Assembly (NCBI GenBank): GCA_963772515.1
Contig: CAVYXC010000002.1
Coordinates: 620,001 to 684,000, forward strand
Length of the DNA: 64,000 bases
Reading direction: 5' to 3'
Source of the DNA: JAFAHD01 sp963772515
Lineage (GTDB): Bacteria; Vulcanimicrobiota; Vulcanimicrobiia; Eremiobacterales; Eremiobacteraceae
Under the pieces are notes generated by a model. That model searched no databases, had not been told where the DNA came from, and saw only the letters and a list, made by a program, of their open reading frames with translations. Both the position numbers and the translations under genes were made by a program. Below are positions 53,213 to 61,300 of the stretch, one piece after another (the stretch's first letter is position 1; the number at the start of each line of letters is the position of its first letter).

Positions 53213-54132
53213 CAGACCTTCTCCGGCAATTGCTCGCCCAGCAAGCCGCTGGGGCGGAAGACCAAGATCAAGACGAGGATCGAGAAGACGACCACGTTGG
53301 TCCACTGATCCGAGATATAGCCCGAGGTGAACGCCTCGACGATTCCGATCAAAAACCCGCCCAGCATCGCGCCGGCGATGTTGCCGATGCCGCCCAGCAC
53401 GGCCGCCGTGAACGCCTTGAGTCCGGCCTGATAGCCGTTGGTGAACATCGTCGTTCCGAAATACATGCCCGAGATGAAGCCGGCGACGCCCGCCAGCGCC
53501 GACCCGATGAAGAACGTCCACGCGATCGTCGAATTGACGTTGATGCCCATGAGCGCAGCGGCGTCGCGATCCTGCGCCGTGGCGCGCATCGCCTTGCCGA
53601 TCTTGGTGTTATAGATGAACAGCTGCAGCGCGATCATCATCGCGATGCTCACCGCCACGACCAGCATCTCGCGCCCGTCGACGTGCACGCCGCCGAACGC
53701 GAACGTCGGATTCGGGAGGAACTGCGGGAACGAGATCTCCGACGGGCCCTTCCAATTGCGCATGATGCCCTGCAGCAGGAAGGACACGCCGATGGCGGTG
53801 ATGAGCGGAGCCAAGCGCGGCGCGTTGCGCAAACGGCGATACGCTAGGCGTTCGATGAGGACGCCGATCACGCCGCACAGCAGCGCCGCGAGTGCGATGA
53901 CCAGCAGGGCGATCAGCGCACCCTGCCAGCCGCCGATCACGTGGCCGCCCTCTGCGACGCCGATCGCCGCGAGGATCGCGATGCACAGGAACGTCCCAAG
54001 CGTGTAGACGTCGCCGTGCGCGAAATTGATCAGCTCGACGATGCCGTAGACCATCGTATAGCCCAAGGCGATGAGCGCGTACATCCCGCCTTGAGCTATG
54101 CCGTTGATGAGCTGTTGAAGGAAGTATGCCAC
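53212..54132 (-). CDS. livH: Branched-chain amino acid ABC transporter, permease LivH
   Basis: Inner-membrane permease, 306 aa. Seen: N-terminal NGIAQGGMYALIALGYTMVY, NFAHGDVYTLGTF, the cytoplasmic loop AMRATAQDRDAAALMGINVN and AAVLGGIGNIAGAMLGGFLI. It lies 15 bp after livK. Confidence 0.93.
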   Translation of the reverse strand: MAYFLQQLINGIAQGGMYALIALGYTMVYGIVELINFAHGDVYTLGTFLCIAILAAIGVAEGGHVIGGWQGALIALLVIALAALLCGVIGVLIERLAYRRLRNAPRLAPLITAIGVSFLLQGIMRNWKGPSEISFPQFLPNPTFAFGGVHVDGREMLVVAVSIAMMIALQLFIYNTKIGKAMRATAQDRDAAALMGINVNSTIAWTFFIGSALAGVAGFISGMYFGTTMFTNGYQAGLKAFTAAVLGGIGNIAGAMLGGFLIGIVEAFTSGYISDQWTNVVVFSILVLILVFRPSGLLGEQLPEKV

Positions 54133-54147
54133 GCGGGCGGACGGCGG

Positions 54148-55398
54148 TTACGGGGTGCCCGCGAAGTTCTGCTGGGTCACGAAGACCCACTTATCCTTGA
54201 CAGCCTCGTAGAACGAGATGATGCGGTTGGTCGTATCGCCGTTGGGATCGAACGAGAACGTGCCGACGACGCTCGGGAAATCCTTGGTCTGGCGGAGCTG
54301 ATCCAGCACTTGGGTGCGGGTGGGCGCCTTGCCGCCATTGGCCTTAACCGCTTCGCCGATCGCATGGATGAGCACCGCCGCCGCGGCATACGCGTTGGCG
54401 GAGTACGGCCCGACGGGCTGCTTGTACTCGGCTTCGTAATCTTTGAGGAACTGCGCCGCCGCAGGCAGCTTGCTCGCGTTGACCGACGCCACGGTCACCC
54501 ACACGTTATCGGCGGTCGCACCGGCGTCTTGCAGGAATTGATTGTCGCTGATGCCGTCGGCGCCCGCATAGGTGGTGGAACCCAGGCCCGCGTCGGGCAT
54601 CTGTTTGCGGATCAGGCCGCCGCCCGTCGACGTGTTGCCGCCGAAGAACACGATGTCGGGATGCGCGCTGGCGATGCGCGTCAACAGCGCGTGGAAGTCT
54701 TGCTGGCCCTTGGTGATGTGGTCGTGGCCGAGCGAGACGCCGCCCAGCTTCTTGAACGCCCCCTCCCATTGGTCGGCGACGCCCTTGCCGTAGGTCTCGT
54801 TGTCGTCGATCACATAGGCTTTGCGTGCGCCCAGTTTCGTGTATGCGTACGCCGCGCCGGCGGGACCCTGGATGTCGTCCGTCGTGCAGACGCGGAAATA
54901 AGCGATCTGATCCGGGTGATCTTTGCGCATCGCCAACGCATCGGCTCCTTTGGTGAGCGTCGGATTGGTGTTCGACGGGCTGATGAGCGCGAGCAGCAGA
55001 CTGTTCGAGAGCGGGATCTCCGCGCGCGCGACGTTGCTGTTGAACGGCCCGATGACGCCCAGCACGGCGGGATCTGCGCCGAACGATTCGATGTTCTTCG
55101 CGCCCTGTGCGGGGTCATGGACGCCGTTGACCGCGTCGTCGAGCACGTCGGCCTCGAACGTGAACCCAGGAACGGCGTTCTTGGCATTGGCCTGCTTGAC
55201 CGCAAGCTCGGCGCCGTACTGCGTGGGCACGCCGATCGATGCGTCCGCACCGGACACGGGCAGATCGATGCCGATCTTGATAACGCTGCCCGCCGGTCCG
55301 GCTCCGGTGGTCGATGTCGACGAGGTCGATGACTGTTGCGTGCAGCCGGCTGCCAGCATGCCGGCAAGCGCTAACGCGATGATGAGAGGACGATGCAT
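54148..55398 (-). CDS. livK: Branched-chain amino acid ABC transporter, substrate-binding lipoprotein LivK
   Basis: Periplasmic binding lipoprotein, 416 aa. Lipobox LAAGC at residues 16-20, Ser/Thr linker, then the type I periplasmic fold: IKIGIDLPVSGADAS, VLGVIGPFNSNVARAE, RVCTTDDIQGPAGA, YVIDDNETYGKGVA and DIVFFGGNTSTGGGL. AAGGAG is 8 nt before ATG 55398. First gene of the liv operon; a 90-bp divergent region separates it from the NRDE gene. Specificity for branched-chain amino acids is assumed from family. Confidence 0.92.
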   Translation of the reverse strand: MHRPLIIALALAGMLAAGCTQQSSTSSTSTTGAGPAGSVIKIGIDLPVSGADASIGVPTQYGAELAVKQANAKNAVPGFTFEADVLDDAVNGVHDPAQGAKNIESFGADPAVLGVIGPFNSNVARAEIPLSNSLLLALISPSNTNPTLTKGADALAMRKDHPDQIAYFRVCTTDDIQGPAGAAYAYTKLGARKAYVIDDNETYGKGVADQWEGAFKKLGGVSLGHDHITKGQQDFHALLTRIASAHPDIVFFGGNTSTGGGLIRKQMPDAGLGSTTYAGADGISDNQFLQDAGATADNVWVTVASVNASKLPAAAQFLKDYEAEYKQPVGPYSANAYAAAAVLIHAIGEAVKANGGKAPTRTQVLDQLRQTKDFPSVVGTFSFDPNGDTTNRIISFYEAVKDKWVFVTQQNFAGTP

Positions 55399-55488
55399 GG
55401 AGCTCGCTCCTTGATGAAAGGACGAAACGAAAGCTTTGTCGGGTTCGCGAGCGGGAAAGTCGCTCCTTGCAGACCGAAGCCGGTGTGC

Positions 55489-56259
55489 GTGTGCACGCTG
55501 CTCATCTGGAAGCACCAGCATCCCGAGCACCCGATCATCGTCGCCGCCAATCGCGACGAGTTCGAAGGTCGTCCGTCCACCGACCCGCTGCGGCTGCGCG
55601 AACATCCGCTCGTCGTCGGCGGGCGCGACGAGGTCGCGGGCGGCACGTGGCTCGCCGTGTCGGAACTGGGCGTCGTCGTCGCGCTCACCAACCGGCGTGG
55701 CGCCGGACGGCACGATCCGGCCAAGCGGTCGCGCGGTCAGCTCGTTCTCGAGCTCTCAGCGCTTGCATCCGCGGAGCAGGTCGACAAGCGCCTTCGCCAG
55801 CTCGACGCGGCGCAATACAATCCATTCGTGTTCGTGGCCCTCGACCGGCGCGATGGGGTCGTCGCACACGCCGGCGATGACGGCCTGCGAGTGGCACCGA
55901 TGCCAGACGGGCTGCACGTCGTCACCAACTGGGAGATGGACGACGATCGTCATGCGAAGTCGCGGCGCGTCGCCCAGCTCGCAGCGTCCGTCGACACGGC
56001 CGGCGGGGAACCGGCCTTGGTAGAGCGCTTGCACGAGCTCTTAGGCGACCACGCGCCGGGCGAGCGCGGCGTCGACGGCAGCCTATGCGTCCATCGCCCC
56101 GAAGAACAGTACGGAACGCGCTCGAGCGCCGTCGTCTTGCTGCCCAGGGCGGGGCCCGCGCGCTTCTACTATAGCCGCGGACATGCGTGCGAAAATCGCA
56201 TGCACGACGTATCCTCGCTTCTGCGTGCAGAAGATTCCGCCGCGCGCGTCGAACGATAA
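55489..56259 (+). CDS. NRDE family protein (TANGO2-like)
   Basis: A 256-aa protein of the NRDE/TANGO2 family, thought to be an Ntn-hydrolase-like enzyme or haem handler; role unsettled. Hallmarks: MCTLLIW at the N-terminus and AANRDEFEGRPS, then LAVSELGVVVALTNRRG, and a C-terminal TRSSAVVLL. GTG at 55489 places Cys-2 at the N-terminus, matching the family; earlier in-frame starts are rejected on that basis. It is followed 4 bp later by the Mrp gene. Confidence 0.85.
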   Translation: MCTLLIWKHQHPEHPIIVAANRDEFEGRPSTDPLRLREHPLVVGGRDEVAGGTWLAVSELGVVVALTNRRGAGRHDPAKRSRGQLVLELSALASAEQVDKRLRQLDAAQYNPFVFVALDRRDGVVAHAGDDGLRVAPMPDGLHVVTNWEMDDDRHAKSRRVAQLAASVDTAGGEPALVERLHELLGDHAPGERGVDGSLCVHRPEEQYGTRSSAVVLLPRAGPARFYYSRGHACENRMHDVSSLLRAEDSAARVER

Positions 56260-56263
56260 GCCG

Positions 56264-57295
56264 ATGCCCTCTCTTTCACCAGACACCCTGATCCGCGAAG
56301 TCGTCGAGACGCACAAGGGCGCCGAAGCCGTCTTCGCCGCGCACGGTTTGCCGTGCGCCGGCTGCCACGTCTCCACGCGCGAAAGCATACGCGGCGGCGC
56401 CGGCGTCCACAATCTCGATCTGAACGCGCTCATGGCCGACCTCGATCGCTTCATCGCCGACGGCACGGTCCCGCCGCAGCGCCACAAGCCGGCTGGACCG
56501 GCAACCCCGCCGCAGCGCCAGCGAAAACCAGGCATCGAGCACGTCATCGCCGTGATGTCCGGTAAAGGAGGCGTGGGCAAGTCAGCCGTGACTGCGCTGC
56601 TCGCCGTCGCGTTGCGGCGGCGCGGCGCGAGCGTCGGCATCCTCGACGCCGACATCACCGGGCCCAGTCAAGCCAAACTCTTCGGCGTCACCGCCCGTCC
56701 ATTCCAAGGCGCCGACGGCAAACCGCATCCACCTGTCACGCGCACCGGCATCCAGCTGATGTCGATGAACCTGATGCTTGACAACGAGACCCAAGCGGTG
56801 ATCTGGCGCGGTCCGATGGTCGCGAAGGCGATCAATGAGTTCTACAACGGCCTTGAATGGGGCAAGGTCGACTATCTGTTCATCGATCTGCCGCCCGGCA
56901 CGTCGGATGCGCCGCTCACCGTGCTGCAGTCCCTGCCCGTCTCCGGCACCGTGCTCGTCAGCACGCCTCAGGGTCTGGCGACGATGATCGTCAGCAAGGC
57001 GATCAAACTCGTGAAGCAGCTGAACGCGCCCATCTTGGGCCTTGTCGAGAACATGTCATACTTCATCGATCCGGAGACCGGCAAGCGTTTCGAGCCGTTC
57101 GGCGCGAGCAAAGGCGTGCAACTGGTCGTCGAGAGCGGTGCGCCGCTGCTCGCCCAGCTGCCCATCGATCCGGCGCTCGCAGCGCTGTGCGATGAGGGCA
57201 ACGTCGAGGACTACGAATCGAGCGATTACGAAGCCCTCGCCGGCAACTTCATCAAGGTCTTGCCCGCGCTGGCCGTGGGCGTGCCGAGCGCGTGA
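56264..57295 (+). CDS. Mrp/ApbC/NBP35-family P-loop ATPase with N-terminal DUF1858 domain
   Basis: Iron-sulfur cluster carrier ATPase, 343 aa. The N-terminus (residues about 1-70) resembles DUF1858, with CAGCHVST instead of the usual DUF59 domain. Then IAVMSGKGGVGKSAVTALLA, ILDADITGPSQAKLFG, VDYLFIDLPPGTSDAP, STPQGLATMIVSKAI and GLVENMSYFID. The family's CxxC is not evident near the C-terminal FIDPETGKRF. ATG 56264 follows the upstream stop closely; longer in-frame starts overlap it. The stop overlaps the next gene GTG. Confidence 0.87.
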   Translation: MPSLSPDTLIREVVETHKGAEAVFAAHGLPCAGCHVSTRESIRGGAGVHNLDLNALMADLDRFIADGTVPPQRHKPAGPATPPQRQRKPGIEHVIAVMSGKGGVGKSAVTALLAVALRRRGASVGILDADITGPSQAKLFGVTARPFQGADGKPHPPVTRTGIQLMSMNLMLDNETQAVIWRGPMVAKAINEFYNGLEWGKVDYLFIDLPPGTSDAPLTVLQSLPVSGTVLVSTPQGLATMIVSKAIKLVKQLNAPILGLVENMSYFIDPETGKRFEPFGASKGVQLVVESGAPLLAQLPIDPALAALCDEGNVEDYESSDYEALAGNFIKVLPALAVGVPSA

Positions 57296-57684
57296 GGCGC
57301 AACGCGGCCGTCATGGCCGCGGTCGTCGCGCTCGCGCTCGTGTCGAGCCTGAGCGGCTGTGCACGCCACGACAACGCCGAGCGCTCGGCGCTGCGCCTGC
57401 CGGTCTATCCGCACGCCAACGCGGTCGACGTGCCGCCGCAGATCCGGGCCAAGAACGCCGGTCACGTGATCGAAGTGTTCACGACGTGGGATTCGTTCGA
57501 CAAAGTGCGCGACTGGTACAGCGCGATGCTTCCGCGCACCACGCAAACGGTTGTCAATGAGGTGCAGCGCCAGGCGACCTTCGCCCTGTTCGACGATCGC
57601 CGGCGCAGCGTCCATCTCGAGGTCAGCGGCAATCAGGTGGTGATCTATCTGTCCGGTGTGGACACGGCCGTCACTGGACGATAA
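57292..57684 (+). CDS. Small lipoprotein, unknown function
   Basis: A 130-aa lipoprotein: signal with lipobox SLSGC, then a compact alpha/beta domain (LPVYPHANAVDVPPQIR, VFTTWDSFDKVRDWYSAML). This pattern is seen in small exported proteins that bind fatty or hydrophobic ligands, but no function is known. GTG start at 57292 overlaps the Mrp stop. The last 14 bp overlap the convergent cupredoxin remnant. Confidence 0.65.
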   Translation: MRRNAAVMAAVVALALVSSLSGCARHDNAERSALRLPVYPHANAVDVPPQIRAKNAGHVIEVFTTWDSFDKVRDWYSAMLPRTTQTVVNEVQRQATFALFDDRRRSVHLEVSGNQVVIYLSGVDTAVTGR

Positions 57685-57832
57685 GCACCGTCCGCATGCC
57701 GTTGCTGGTGTAATGGAAGTGGCAGCCGAAGTAGTAGATGCCCGTCACCGCTGCGTGGTACACGGCTGACGAACTTCCCGTGTTGAGCGGACCGGTGCTG
57801 AAGTTGGCGCTGCTGATGTCCGTTCCGGCGGT
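57671..57832 (-). pseudogene. Remnant of a second cupredoxin-like gene (C-terminal fragment)
   Basis: About 53 codons, in another frame, placed directly after the stop of the cupredoxin-like gene. The reading SSANFSTGPLN ... YYFGCHFHYTSNGMRTVLIVQ repeats the C-terminal plan of the intact neighbour (EFSTGTLATACG ... YFGDFFGYLSNPPIRTVIIIQ). It has no start codon, signal peptide or upstream part. It keeps C-x2-H-x4-M, a type-1 copper ligand pattern, which the intact gene lacks. Best read as what is left after deletion between tandem paralogues. Confidence 0.6.
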
Positions 57833-57834
57833 CG

Positions 57835-58506
57835 CTACTGGATGATGATGACGGTGCGGATCGGCGGGTTCGACAGGTAGCCGAAGAAATCGCCGAAGTA
57901 GAACATGCCCGTCATCGCGCCGGTCGAATACGTCTGCGAACAGATGAAAAGGCCGCACGCCGTCGCAAGCGTGCCCGTCGAGAACTCGGGATAGGTGATC
58001 GCCGTGCCCGCCGGCAGGCTGCTGGTGCCGTTGGTGTTGGTGAACGTGGCGGGCCAGTTCATACCGTTCGCGGGACCGAGCAGCGATGCGGTGTGCCCCA
58101 TCCCTTTGTCGAAATTGACGAAGACGATCGTCTGATTGGCGGACACGGTGATGATCTGCGACGGCGCGGGCGTGGACAACGGCGACGCCGTCGGCATCGC
58201 TGCCAGCACGCCATAGCCGGAAACGACGCCGTAGACCGGGTCGGTGGTCGGAGCCACGGTCGCGGCGATGGAGATGAAGTTCTGCGGCACCGGGGTTGGC
58301 GTCGCGCCCGTGGGGGTGGCTGTCGCTGAGGCGGTCGATGACGGCGCCGGCGTCGGATTCGTGCTAGAGGCGCTGTTCGAACAACCGCCCGCGGCGATCG
58401 TCATCGTCGCCACTACCGCGATGACTGCCGCAACCACGCGGACTTTCGGCGAGAGCAGCCATCGAAGTCCATCAAGTGTCCGTTGCAATGGGAACCTCAT
58501 CCTCAT
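57835..58506 (-). CDS. Cupredoxin-like lipoprotein without canonical copper ligands
   Basis: A 223-aa exported lipoprotein: N-terminal TM-like signal, lipobox-like AAGGC, a Pro/Ser/Thr spacer (TNPTPAPSSTASATATPTGA), and a cupredoxin-like beta domain (SQIITVSANQTIVFVNFDKG, GMGHTASLLG, FPEF-type SYPEFSTG equivalent). The His in GMGHTA fits the first ligand, but the C-terminal Cys-His-Met cluster is replaced by GDFFGYLSNPP, so blue-copper binding is doubtful. The remnant just downstream carries the missing motif. The gene is 0 bp from the thioredoxin gene stop (58507). Confidence 0.65.
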   Translation of the reverse strand: MRMRFPLQRTLDGLRWLLSPKVRVVAAVIAVVATMTIAAGGCSNSASSTNPTPAPSSTASATATPTGATPTPVPQNFISIAATVAPTTDPVYGVVSGYGVLAAMPTASPLSTPAPSQIITVSANQTIVFVNFDKGMGHTASLLGPANGMNWPATFTNTNGTSSLPAGTAITYPEFSTGTLATACGLFICSQTYSTGAMTGMFYFGDFFGYLSNPPIRTVIIIQ

Positions 58507-59136
58507 CTACATCTGTTCGATATGCTGCGCCTTCTGCAGCATCATCTCGTAGCTCATCTCGCCGTCGATCGCTTCGCGGATGACCCCGTTCTTATCGATG
58601 AAGAACGAGCTCGGCATCCCCGCGAGATGCAGCTGCGTGCCCAACACCTGGTCCTGATCGGCTCCCACCGGGAACGTCACGCCAAAGCGTTTGGCGAATT
58701 GCGCCGCCGTTGCGGGAGCTTCGCCCTGATCGACCGCGACGACGACGAGCCTGCCCTGCTGCTCGCGCGCGAGGCGTTCGAGCGCGGGCATCTCTCTGCG
58801 GCACGGACCGCACCAGGTCGCCCACAGGTTCAGCAGCACGTCATGTCCGCGCAGCGTCTGCAGGTCCAGGTCGCCGCCCGCGACGAGCGGCACGGTCAGG
58901 GCCGGCGTGGTCATGCCGACCACCTGCGCCGGCCCGCGGCTCTGGTCGATCTCGTTCGGGAAGAACGCAGCGATCAGGACCACCAGCGCGACCGCGACGA
59001 CTGCGCCGACGATCCAGCGAAGCACGCCGAACCACTTTGCGAGCGCGAGCGCGCGGCCCTGCCGCGCGTCGCGCCCCGAGCGCGGGGTAGGTCGCCTGCG
59101 CAGCGCGAAATAGGCGCAGCGTGAAGACGATCTCAT
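58507..59136 (-). CDS. TlpA/ResA-like thiol-disulfide oxidoreductase
   Basis: Membrane-anchored periplasmic thioredoxin, 209 aa. TM helix at about residues 40-60 (VGAVVAVALVVLIAAFF), then the thioredoxin fold with WATWCGPCRREMPALE and GMPSSFFIDKNG containing the cis-Pro. Probable role in reducing apocytochrome or copper-binding thiols. The ATG at 59136 overlaps the divergent MoxR start by 16 bp; an in-frame GTG at 59026 would avoid this and keep the TM helix, so the start is uncertain. It is upstream of the cupredoxin-like gene on the same strand. Confidence 0.85.
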   Translation of the reverse strand: MRSSSRCAYFALRRRPTPRSGRDARQGRALALAKWFGVLRWIVGAVVAVALVVLIAAFFPNEIDQSRGPAQVVGMTTPALTVPLVAGGDLDLQTLRGHDVLLNLWATWCGPCRREMPALERLAREQQGRLVVVAVDQGEAPATAAQFAKRFGVTFPVGADQDQVLGTQLHLAGMPSSFFIDKNGVIREAIDGEMSYEMMLQKAQHIEQM

Positions 59137-60032
59137 CCATAGACGACGTGCAGGCGATGCTGGCAGAGCATCGCTATGTGGCCGACCGCACGCTCGCCGT
59201 ATCCATCTATCTGGCCGCCACGCTTGGCCGCCCGCTGTTCCTAGAGGGCGAGGCCGGCGTCGGCAAGACCGAAGTCGCGAAGGTGCTGTCCGCAGGTCTG
59301 GGCCGGCGGCTCATCCGCTTGCAGTGCTACGAGGGCCTCGACGTCAATCACGCGCTGTACGAATGGAACTACGCCAAGCAGATCCTCCACATCCGCCTTG
59401 CCGAATCGCACTCCGGCGGCGAAGAGCGCGCCAAGATCGAACGCGAGATCTTCGGTCCGGAATTCCTCATCAAACGGCCTCTGCTGCAAGCGATCGACGA
59501 TCAGGGCGGCGCGCCGGCCGTGCTGCTGATCGACGAGATCGATCGCGCGGACGAGGAGTTCGAGGCGTTTCTGCTCGAGCTGCTCTCCGATTTTCAGGTG
59601 ACGGTGCCCGAGGTCGGCACGTTCTCGGCCGCGACGCCGCCGTTGGTCGTGCTGACGAGCAATCGCACGCGAGAGGTGCACGACGCGCTCAAACGGCGCT
59701 GCCTCTACCATTGGATCGACTATCCCGACGTCGAGCGCGAAGCGCTCATCGTCGAGTCGAAGGTGCCCGGCGTCGGGCATCGGCTCGCGTTGGAGGCGGC
59801 GGCGCTGGTCGCGAGCTTGCGCAGCGACTCGTTCTACAAGCATCCGGGCGTGGCCGAGACGATCGACTGGGCGGCGGCGCTAGTCGCGCTCGGCAAGGCG
59901 ACGCTCGACGAAGGCGCGGTGTCGGAGACCATCGGCTGCCTCCTCAAGTATCAGGAAGACGTCGTCAAAGCGCGCGAAACCGCGCTTGCCGCGCGCGTGG
60001 AGCGGGCGCACAAGGTCGCTTCGCAGGCGTGA
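59121..60032 (+). CDS. MoxR-family AAA ATPase (CoxD-like)
   Basis: A 303-aa AAA+ ATPase of the MoxR family, chaperone-like in maturation of metalloenzymes. Walker A GEAGVGKTEVAKVLSA, Walker B VLLIDEIDRADEEFEAFL, sensor I LTSNRTRE, and the helical lid. The order MoxR, VWA protein, XdhC-like matches coxD-coxE-coxF/I, which mature form I CO dehydrogenase. The structural genes coxMSL are not in this window. GTG start at 59121; its TGA overlaps the GTG of the next gene. Confidence 0.87.
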   Translation: MKTISSIDDVQAMLAEHRYVADRTLAVSIYLAATLGRPLFLEGEAGVGKTEVAKVLSAGLGRRLIRLQCYEGLDVNHALYEWNYAKQILHIRLAESHSGGEERAKIEREIFGPEFLIKRPLLQAIDDQGGAPAVLLIDEIDRADEEFEAFLLELLSDFQVTVPEVGTFSAATPPLVVLTSNRTREVHDALKRRCLYHWIDYPDVEREALIVESKVPGVGHRLALEAAALVASLRSDSFYKHPGVAETIDWAAALVALGKATLDEGAVSETIGCLLKYQEDVVKARETALAARVERAHKVASQA

Positions 60033-61300
60033 ACGAGCGCGGCCTGATCGTCGACGCCGACGAGCTCAAGCGCTTCTCGCGACTCGGGCGCAACGTCGTC
60101 ATCTTCGGTCGCGTGCTGCGCGATCTCGGGTTAGGCGTGCAGCCCGACAAAGTGATCTTGCTCGACCTGGCGCTCGATGCGGTCGGCATGCGTTCGCGCG
60201 AGGACGTCAAGGCCGCGGCGCGCGCCGTGCTCGTGCGCAAGCCGGAAGAGATCCCTATCTTCAATGCTGCCTTCGACCTGTTCTGGAGCAAGGCGGTCAT
60301 GCCGCCGGGGCCGGCGCAGTCATCAACTCTGCCCGAACGCCCGCCTGATATGGGGGGCGACCCGCGCACGGCGCCACAACCGCCAGGGCCGGGACCACAG
60401 GCACCGCTGCCGCAGGCGTCCTTCGTGCGCAGCGACGGCAACGACGCCGGCGCCTCGGACGAGCAGCCCCAGGCCGTCGAAAGCGATCGCGCGTTCACCT
60501 ACAGCTTCGCCGAAGGCCTGTACCAAAAAGAATTCTCACAGCTCAGCGATGCCGAGGCAGAGCGCGCGCGCGAACTCACGCGCCGCCACGTGTGGGAGCT
60601 GGGCACCAAGCGCTCGCGCCGCATGAAGGCCGGCGCGGGAAGCGGCGCATTCGATTATCGGCGCGCGCTGCGCAACAGCTTGCGGCGTGGCGGTGAAGTG
60701 CTGTCGCTGCCGACGCGGACGCGCAAGCGCAAGCAGCGCGATCTCGTGCTGCTGTGCGACATCTCGGGATCGATGGACCGCTACTCGCGTTTGCTGCTGC
60801 AGTTCGTGCACACCGTGCGCCACTCGGTCGGGCGCGTCGAGGCGTTCGTCTTCGGCACGCGCCTGACGAGGATCACGCGCCAGATCCGGCATCGCGATAT
60901 CCGCGAATCGCTCGACGAAGTATCGGCGAGCGTCGCCGATTGGGCGGGCGGAACGCGCATCGGGGAATGCCTGCGGACGTTCAACCTCGAGTGGGCCGAT
61001 CGCGTGCTCGGACGCGGCGCGATCGTGCTGATCATCAGCGACGGCTGGGACCGTGGAGACATCGATCTGCTCGCCACCGAGATGCGCCGCCTGCAGCGCG
61101 GTTCGTACCGGTTGATCTGGCTGAACCCGCTGTTGGGCTCCTCGCGCTATCGGCCGCAGACCGTCGGCATGCAGGCCGCATTGCCGTACATCGACAACTT
61201 TCTGTCCGCGCACAATCTGCGCAGTCTTATGCAGCTCGCCGAATTGCTCAACAGCATCGAAGACCGCCGCCCCGTGCGGGCACAGCCCAGGGCGTCGTGA
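60029..61300 (+). CDS. VWA-domain protein (CoxE-like)
   Basis: A 423-aa soluble protein. N-terminal helical part, Pro/Gly-rich linker (PPGPAQSSTLPERPPDMGGD and on), then the SFAEGLYQKEFSQLSDAEA helix and a von Willebrand A domain with the MIDAS DISGSMDRYS, later T and D (WAGGTRIGECL; IVLIISDGWDRGD). This is the CoxE family, working with the MoxR ATPase. GTG 60029 overlaps the upstream stop; the stop overlaps xdhC-like GTG. Confidence 0.88.
   Translation: MNERGLIVDADELKRFSRLGRNVVIFGRVLRDLGLGVQPDKVILLDLALDAVGMRSREDVKAAARAVLVRKPEEIPIFNAAFDLFWSKAVMPPGPAQSSTLPERPPDMGGDPRTAPQPPGPGPQAPLPQASFVRSDGNDAGASDEQPQAVESDRAFTYSFAEGLYQKEFSQLSDAEAERARELTRRHVWELGTKRSRRMKAGAGSGAFDYRRALRNSLRRGGEVLSLPTRTRKRKQRDLVLLCDISGSMDRYSRLLLQFVHTVRHSVGRVEAFVFGTRLTRITRQIRHRDIRESLDEVSASVADWAGGTRIGECLRTFNLEWADRVLGRGAIVLIISDGWDRGDIDLLATEMRRLQRGSYRLIWLNPLLGSSRYRPQTVGMQAALPYIDNFLSAHNLRSLMQLAELLNSIEDRRPVRAQPRAS

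Noticed and set aside
53941..55332. Plus-strand ORF of 463 aa
   Set aside because: Antisense to livH/livK; no recognisable domain.
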